Source of the DNA: Candidatus Aegiribacteria sp.
GTDB lineage: Bacteria; Fermentibacterota; Fermentibacteria; Fermentibacterales; JCC-6
Direction of reading: 5' to 3'
DNA: 9,261 nt
Assembly: GCA_030642525.1 (NCBI GenBank)
Contig: DAOWNO010000054.1
Span: forward strand, 1 to 9,261
Numbering within the stretch: position 1 is the first letter of the stretch; the number at the start of each line of letters is the position of its first letter. Shown here in pieces: positions 5,719-9,261 of the stretch. The position numbers were made by a program, and so were the translations under genes. The notes beneath the pieces are model-generated. The model searched no databases and was not told where the DNA came from. It was given only the letters and a program-made list of their open reading frames with translations.

Positions 5719-8091
5719 TTATGACCTTAGTACCATCGGTGAAATGTTCCATAATTCATTGAATGCTTTTTCCCAGGTTCTGGACATTGCCATCTCTCTT
5801 GCTTTAGCACTCATTGATTGCAGCAGTTCTTCATTGGAAGCGATCATCAGTATCGCTTCGGCAAGCGATTCGGGATTATGACTTTCAAAAACAAGCCCGG
5901 TCTCTCCATGTTGGATGATTTCCTGAGGTCCGCCCCTGTTACTTACTATGGCCGGAAGGCCTGAAGCCTGTGCTTCAAGCACCGAGTTGCCGAAAGTATC
6001 CGTAGAACTTGGGAAAACAAAAATATCCCCTGAGGCGTAAGCTATTGATAGATCCTCCCCGTGAAGTTCTCCACAGAAATAGCAGCCTCTGCCGCTGAGT
6101 TCGTTGACAAGTTCTCCGAGGTATGGTCCATCTCCCAATATGTAAAGTTCAAGAGAATGGAGTGACTCCTTCGCTTTCAGGAATGCTTCGGCTAGTATAT
6201 CAAGATCTTTTTCCCTTGAAACTCTGCCTGCGTATACAAAACGGATAGATCCGGGATTTCCACCATATTTACTCACGAACTCATCGGATCTCCTCCATAC
6301 AGGTGAGAACAGATCGCAGTCTGTTCCCCTTGGAAACAGCTCCATCCTCTCTCTTGGAATGCCCATGGCTTCAAGGTCATTCATGTAGAATATGCTGGGG
6401 ACAAGCACGATATCAACGCTGTTGTAGAACCATGCGGCAGCGGATCCCGCTAATTCTCCCATTTTACCATCCTGAACGATATGATTAACATGCCTGGGGT
6501 AATCTGTGTGATATATACCTGCTGCCGGAATTCCAAGAAGACGCGATATGCCCAGAGCGGCAAATCCTACCGGACCTGGAGTAGAAATGTACATCATGCC
6601 GAAACCTTCCTCCTCAACAAATCTAAGCACTTCGAGAAACGGAGGAATGGAAAGCAGTTTCGATTCGTAATCAGGAACAGGGAATTCGCGGAGCGGAGGG
6701 AAGTTCACCACCCATCCGGGGAAAGAAAGGGGTCTGCTCTGTGAGGCGATTACAGCCATTTTCCTTCCTGTATCGATCGCCAGCCTGCTGTATTTCTGGA
6801 TTGTACGTGAGACTCCGTTTATATCGTCGATTGTGTCGGTGAACCAGACTCTTTTAGAAGGATCTCTCAGATTGTTGAATATCTCGGGACACAACTCTGC
6901 TGAAACAGTTTCAACAGCCTCTCTCCCTTTCTTTCTGTTCAGGTAAGCCAGAGGATACGGTATGTTGAGCAGAACAACAGGAATAAGCGCGGTAAATGCT
7001 TCAAGAGCATCAAGTAATCTGCCGTCTGATACCCTCTTGATCAAAAGAGAGGAATAATGTTTAAGAAGGCTGTTGCTCAGCCTGTTGAGGATTTCGAAAG
7101 TTCTTTCATCTATTCCTTCAGCCTCGAGTTCAGGACTGCCTGATCTAAGATTGAGATCCTTTCCAATTTCAATCAGCTGATCAGCAAAAATCGTCTCGAA
7201 GTCAGATTCGCCGGTTTTCCTGGCTTTCTTGATTAACTGATGAAAAAGGAAATCAGCTTTATGCCAGACAGTCGGTTCGTCGGAACTGATGGATGGTCGA
7301 AAAAATCTGTCGGCGGCAAGAGTTGCGATGGTTGGTATTTTCTTGGATGTAAGTCGGTCTCTGTAGAATGAATAGGCAATGGAGTAGACAGAGTAAGCCG
7401 AACGAATAGCGCTGCCATTCTCACCCTTCGGGATACCTTTTCCATTTCTCACTCCATGCAGGTATTCCTTAAGATTATTCGCATCTTTTACTTCAGTATA
7501 TGTGAGCCCCATGAACCTTCCGCAGTGATCGTCAGATCCGCCGGTAAATCCATTGAATTCCGGATCCTTTCTGATCGATCTGACAATCGGAATTACGGAG
7601 ATATTTTCATCTCGTGATCTTCCGCCATTGAGAGATTCTACAAGATCGACGTTACTGATGACCATTTTGAATTCTTCCGGAGTCAGGTCTGTTCCGGGGA
7701 AATAGAATGGGTGCGCCAGCGAATGAGAAAGTTGCTGATCCGTCAGGTATTCCTGAAGTGCCGGGAACGAATCTCTCAAAGGAATCATTTCTTCGTGCTG
7801 CTCAGAAGTCAGATCGAATACAAGGATATGCAGCGCAACTCTTCTTCCAGGCAGAAAAGTTCTTATTTCCTCGCTCATAAAAGTATCAGGGAGGTGAGAA
7901 ATACTCAGGCAACCATCAATTGTGTTAATATCGGTAATGGTAACAAAATCCATCCCTCGCTTTTTTGCAAGCTCATAGATCAGTTCAGGCGGCGTAAAAC
8001 TCTCAGGCGCTTTCAGGGCTCTGAGAATCCACCTTCCCGATTCTTTTGAATATTTAGAGTGTACATGCAGGTCACATGAAGCAGCGGACAT
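5719..8091 (-). CDS. PHP-domain / family 4 glycosyltransferase fusion
   Basis: A 790-residue two-domain protein without signal peptide or membrane segment. Residues 1 to about 220 are a PHP (metal phosphoesterase-like) domain: DLHVHS with H9 and H11, E74/E75, H88, H127 in AHPFY, and GSDDH with D187 and H189. Motif II reads TDINT, with Ile55 where a metal-binding His is usual. Residues about 230-405 are a helical linker. Residues about 412-785 are a GT-B, GT4-like transferase: DDINGVSRT at 422-430, RGTDCDLFSP at 588-597, YAGRVSREKDLDIL at 620-633, GDGP at 653-656, and D698-x7-E706 in TDTFGNSVLEA, the variant of the E-x7-E donor site. GT4 enzymes of this type (SQD2/PimB-like) retain configuration while adding sugars to lipids or glycans; donor and acceptor are unknown. 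ATG 8091 has a perfect AGGAGGT site and its own likely promoter. Confidence 0.88.
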   Translation of the reverse strand: MSAASCDLHVHSKYSKESGRWILRALKAPESFTPPELIYELAKKRGMDFVTITDINTIDGCLSISHLPDTFMSEEIRTFLPGRRVALHILVFDLTSEQHEEMIPLRDSFPALQEYLTDQQLSHSLAHPFYFPGTDLTPEEFKMVISNVDLVESLNGGRSRDENISVIPIVRSIRKDPEFNGFTGGSDDHCGRFMGLTYTEVKDANNLKEYLHGVRNGKGIPKGENGSAIRSAYSVYSIAYSFYRDRLTSKKIPTIATLAADRFFRPSISSDEPTVWHKADFLFHQLIKKARKTGESDFETIFADQLIEIGKDLNLRSGSPELEAEGIDERTFEILNRLSNSLLKHYSSLLIKRVSDGRLLDALEAFTALIPVVLLNIPYPLAYLNRKKGREAVETVSAELCPEIFNNLRDPSKRVWFTDTIDDINGVSRTIQKYSRLAIDTGRKMAVIASQSRPLSFPGWVVNFPPLREFPVPDYESKLLSIPPFLEVLRFVEEEGFGMMYISTPGPVGFAALGISRLLGIPAAGIYHTDYPRHVNHIVQDGKMGELAGSAAAWFYNSVDIVLVPSIFYMNDLEAMGIPRERMELFPRGTDCDLFSPVWRRSDEFVSKYGGNPGSIRFVYAGRVSREKDLDILAEAFLKAKESLHSLELYILGDGPYLGELVNELSGRGCYFCGELHGEDLSIAYASGDIFVFPSSTDTFGNSVLEAQASGLPAIVSNRGGPQEIIQHGETGLVFESHNPESLAEAILMIASNEELLQSMSAKAREMAMSRTWEKAFNELWNISPMVLRS

Positions 8092-8094
8092 GAT

Positions 8095-8101
8095 ACCTCC
8101 T
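8095..8101 (-). promoter_or_regulatory. Strong Shine-Dalgarno of the PHP-GT gene
   Basis: AGGAGGT on the minus strand lies a few bases upstream of ATG 8091 and fixes that start. It is the strongest ribosome binding site in the window. Its first bases fall inside an inverted repeat (8099-8112). Confidence 0.8.
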
Positions 8102-8112
8102 GTTGAAACAGG
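8099..8112. repeat. Palindrome overlapping transcription start and Shine-Dalgarno
   Basis: CCTGTT-GA-AACAGG is a perfect 6-base inverted repeat around 2 bases. It overlaps the first bases of the AGGAGGT site and the expected start of transcription from the promoter at 8115-8143. It could be a repressor site. In longer transcripts it could also be a small hairpin (5-bp stem, 4-base loop) that masks part of the ribosome binding site. Confidence 0.4.
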
Positions 8113-8114
8113 TG

Positions 8115-8143
8115 AATATCATAAGAAAGTCATATACTGGCAA
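8115..8143 (-). promoter_or_regulatory. Sigma-70-like promoter for PHP-GT/channel/RCK unit
   Basis: On the minus strand TTGCCA (8143-8138; five of six consensus bases) and GATATT (8120-8115; four of six) are exactly 17 bases apart. Transcription would start near 8108, giving a leader of only about 17 bases before ATG 8091. It would drive the fusion gene and the two downstream channel genes. Confidence 0.5.
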
Positions 8144-8160
8144 ATTCATCAGGGGTAACA

Positions 8161-8176
8161 AGGGTGCCGGCACCCT
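8161..8176 (-). terminator. Hairpin after the lipoprotein gene, possible weak terminator
   Basis: AGGGTGCCGGCACCCT is a perfect 16-base palindrome beginning four bases after the lipoprotein stop codon. As RNA it forms a GC-rich stem of at least 6 bp with a CCGG loop. On the minus strand it is followed by TTGTTA, only a partial U-tract, so it may terminate weakly or protect the 3' end. Plus-strand reading gives GTTTCT, also imperfect. Confidence 0.45.
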
Positions 8177-8180
8177 GTTT

Positions 8181-9191
8181 CTATCGCTCTATGGCTATTA
8201 TTCCCTGAGGACCGTTCCCAGCGGTGAGAGAGCTCAGAAGGGTTTGAGACTGCCAGAAAGCACGATAGACCTTGTCTCCATTAAAGTCAGTCATATAGAG
8301 AGTGTCCCCGCTGACTGCTATGCCTGCCAGCGTAATTGATGAATCGGGGGTCCATGTTGAAAGAAATGTTCCTGATTCGTCATAGAAGAATATTGAAGAT
8401 CCAAATCCATCACAGCAGGCGAAGGAACTGCCCAGTTTAACGGGTGATTGTGGACATCCTCCTGTATACACCTTTGCCTTGATTGTTGCGGTGGCAGAAT
8501 CGATGATGGAAATAACACCGTCATCAGTATATGTATATGAGAACGCATGGATGTTACCCGTTTCATTGCAATACCACAGATCGATTGTGTTCTGCCCTGT
8601 GTCGATCCAGCCGGTTTCCTCGAGACTCACCGCATCCAACACGGTTACTCCGCCGGGAGGATTGGGTTCTGTATAGTCACCGTGGCTGACGAATATGCTG
8701 CCGGATGCAATAGCGATTCCGTATGGATATTCAGAAACATCCACTGTTTCACCAAGTGTCCAGCTATCAGTTGACACGGCTGCTATCTGGTCTGTGAGTA
8801 GAAGAGTTACCCAGATTATGCCGTTATTGTAAGCCATAGCCCAGGGATTGCTGCCTCCGGGAAATGTAATCTCGTGCAGCAATGATCCCGAGACGGATAG
8901 ATCGACGACTTGGAGCACAGAAGAAATGGAGCTCAGAACCGCCAGTTTGTCAGAACCCATATAAAGCAGATCATTGGGTACATCACCTGTAATGTAGGCC
9001 GTCGATAAAAGTAAATCACTTTCCGGGAAGTATAGATCGATTGTATTAGCCAGCCCATTGAACCACACAACCACATTACCTCCGGGATTGGTTCCAGGAT
9101 CAGGTTCGACAGGGGAATTGCAGGATACCGCGAGGAAAAGAATCAGTGCTATACTTGTGAGAGTGAGAATATTGAGATGCTCATTTCTCAT
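8181..9191 (-). CDS. Putative lipoprotein with beta-propeller (YncE-like) repeats
   Basis: A 336-residue envelope protein. ATG 9191 is chosen over a GTG at 9254 because AAAGGA (9203-9198) lies 6 bases before it and because it places a proper signal sequence at the N-terminus. That signal is MRNEHLNIL, a hydrophobic stretch TLTSIALILFLAVSC, and a lipobox cysteine at residue 24 of this form. The next residue is Asn rather than Asp. A Pro/Gly-rich linker (SPVEPDPGTNPGG) follows. The rest is beta-rich with repeated blades of the YncE/NHL type: a Gly-x-NPWAMAY-like start, then IAVSTDSW, YPYGIAIASGSIFVSHG, ISIIDSATATIKAKV, and a final GNGPQGIIAIER that probably closes the ring. No catalytic motif is visible. 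Such proteins may bind ligands or scaffold, but the function is unknown. It ends 89 bases before the PHP-GT start and has its own hairpin. Confidence 0.72.
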   Translation of the reverse strand: MRNEHLNILTLTSIALILFLAVSCNSPVEPDPGTNPGGNVVVWFNGLANTIDLYFPESDLLLSTAYITGDVPNDLLYMGSDKLAVLSSISSVLQVVDLSVSGSLLHEITFPGGSNPWAMAYNNGIIWVTLLLTDQIAAVSTDSWTLGETVDVSEYPYGIAIASGSIFVSHGDYTEPNPPGGVTVLDAVSLEETGWIDTGQNTIDLWYCNETGNIHAFSYTYTDDGVISIIDSATATIKAKVYTGGCPQSPVKLGSSFACCDGFGSSIFFYDESGTFLSTWTPDSSITLAGIAVSGDTLYMTDFNGDKVYRAFWQSQTLLSSLTAGNGPQGIIAIER

Positions 9192-9197
9192 CTTGTG

Positions 9198-9203
9198 TCC
9201 TTT
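9198..9203 (-). promoter_or_regulatory. Shine-Dalgarno deciding the lipoprotein start
   Basis: AAAGGA on the minus strand is 6 bases from ATG 9191. The alternative GTG at 9254 lies inside a repeat and has no visible site within the window. Confidence 0.55.
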
Positions 9204-9207
9204 CTTG

Positions 9208-9261
9208 TTTCCGGGACACGCACCATAGCGTGCATGTCTTATTTTCCGGGACACGCACCAT
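9208..9261. repeat. REP-like element: two 19-bp direct repeats, one with a hairpin
   Basis: The 19-base sequence TTTCCGGGACACGCACCAT occurs at 9208-9226 and again, exactly, at 9243-9261, a period of 35 bases. Between them GTGCATGTC (9230-9238) pairs with GACACGCAC (9215-9223) around the 6-base loop CATAGC: a 9-bp stem with one mismatch, a G-U wobble when read as minus-strand RNA. The second copy is cut by the window edge, so the element may extend. Direct repeat plus hairpin in an intergenic space resembles REP/BIME elements; no transposase is visible. Confidence 0.6.

Noticed and set aside
5504..5881. 125-residue plus-strand frame across the channel/PHP-GT junction
   Set aside because: It is antisense to two secure genes, low in complexity, and lacks a ribosome binding site or family motif.
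8161..8176. Palindrome as an insertion-sequence end or attachment site
   Set aside because: It sits directly after a stop codon and forms an RNA hairpin; no transposase, integrase or target duplication is visible.
8103..8339. 78-residue plus-strand frame starting in the 8092-8180 intergenic space
   Set aside because: It crosses the palindrome and runs antisense through the lipoprotein 3' end; no ribosome binding site or motif.
9192..9254. N-terminal extension of the lipoprotein from GTG at 9254
   Set aside because: The extension is encoded by the direct repeat and would bury the signal peptide; ATG 9191 has a good Shine-Dalgarno and lipobox spacing.
9208..9261. Start of a CRISPR array (two repeats, 35-base period)
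   Set aside because: The 16-base spacer is too short and itself pairs with the repeat as a hairpin; no cas gene is present.

Overview
The window reads as part of a Gram-negative bacterial chromosome with GC content in the mid-40s percent (judged by eye). Three things suggest an FCB-group or allied candidate-phylum bacterium: a secreted M14 carboxypeptidase ending in a Por/T9SS-type sorting domain, a propeller lipoprotein with a lipobox, and a PHP-glycosyltransferase fusion. The sequence alone does not settle the phylum. All recognisable protein genes lie on the minus strand. The only plus-strand gene is a tRNA-Pro.

Reading the minus strand in the direction of transcription (high to low coordinates), the right edge holds two 19-bp direct repeats with a hairpin (9208-9261). 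A propeller lipoprotein follows (9191-8181), ending at a 16-bp palindrome. A good sigma-70-like promoter and a strong Shine-Dalgarno site then lead into a 790-residue PHP-GT4 fusion (8091-5719). Next come a two-TM potassium channel subunit with a C-terminal RCK domain (5691-4426) and a membrane-free RCK protein (4429-3671) whose start overlaps the channel stop by 4 bases. That three-gene unit runs head-on towards tRNA-Pro(UGG) (3581-3657, plus strand).

The 156-base region 3425-3580 carries an AT-rich promoter zone for both directions. To its left is a second minus-strand unit: M14 carboxypeptidase (3415-1739), ribosomal protein bL27 (1711-1454), imidazolonepropionase HutI (1443-175) and the first 46 codons of a TPR-like protein (138-1, cut by the window edge). 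The gaps of 27, 10 and 36 bases suggest co-transcription.

No single pathway joins these genes. The clearest functional pairing is the channel plus the soluble RCK protein, which probably build a mixed gating ring on one potassium channel. The PHP-GT fusion probably acts in surface glycan or glycolipid synthesis. HutI is the third step of histidine catabolism, and bL27 is a ribosomal protein. The most unusual points are a Gly-to-Asp change in the potassium selectivity filter, a His-to-Ile change in the PHP metal motif, a serine-run N-terminus on bL27 with no rplU upstream, and a palindrome overlapping the start site and Shine-Dalgarno of the PHP-GT gene. I see no CRISPR array, phage, insertion sequence or defence system.
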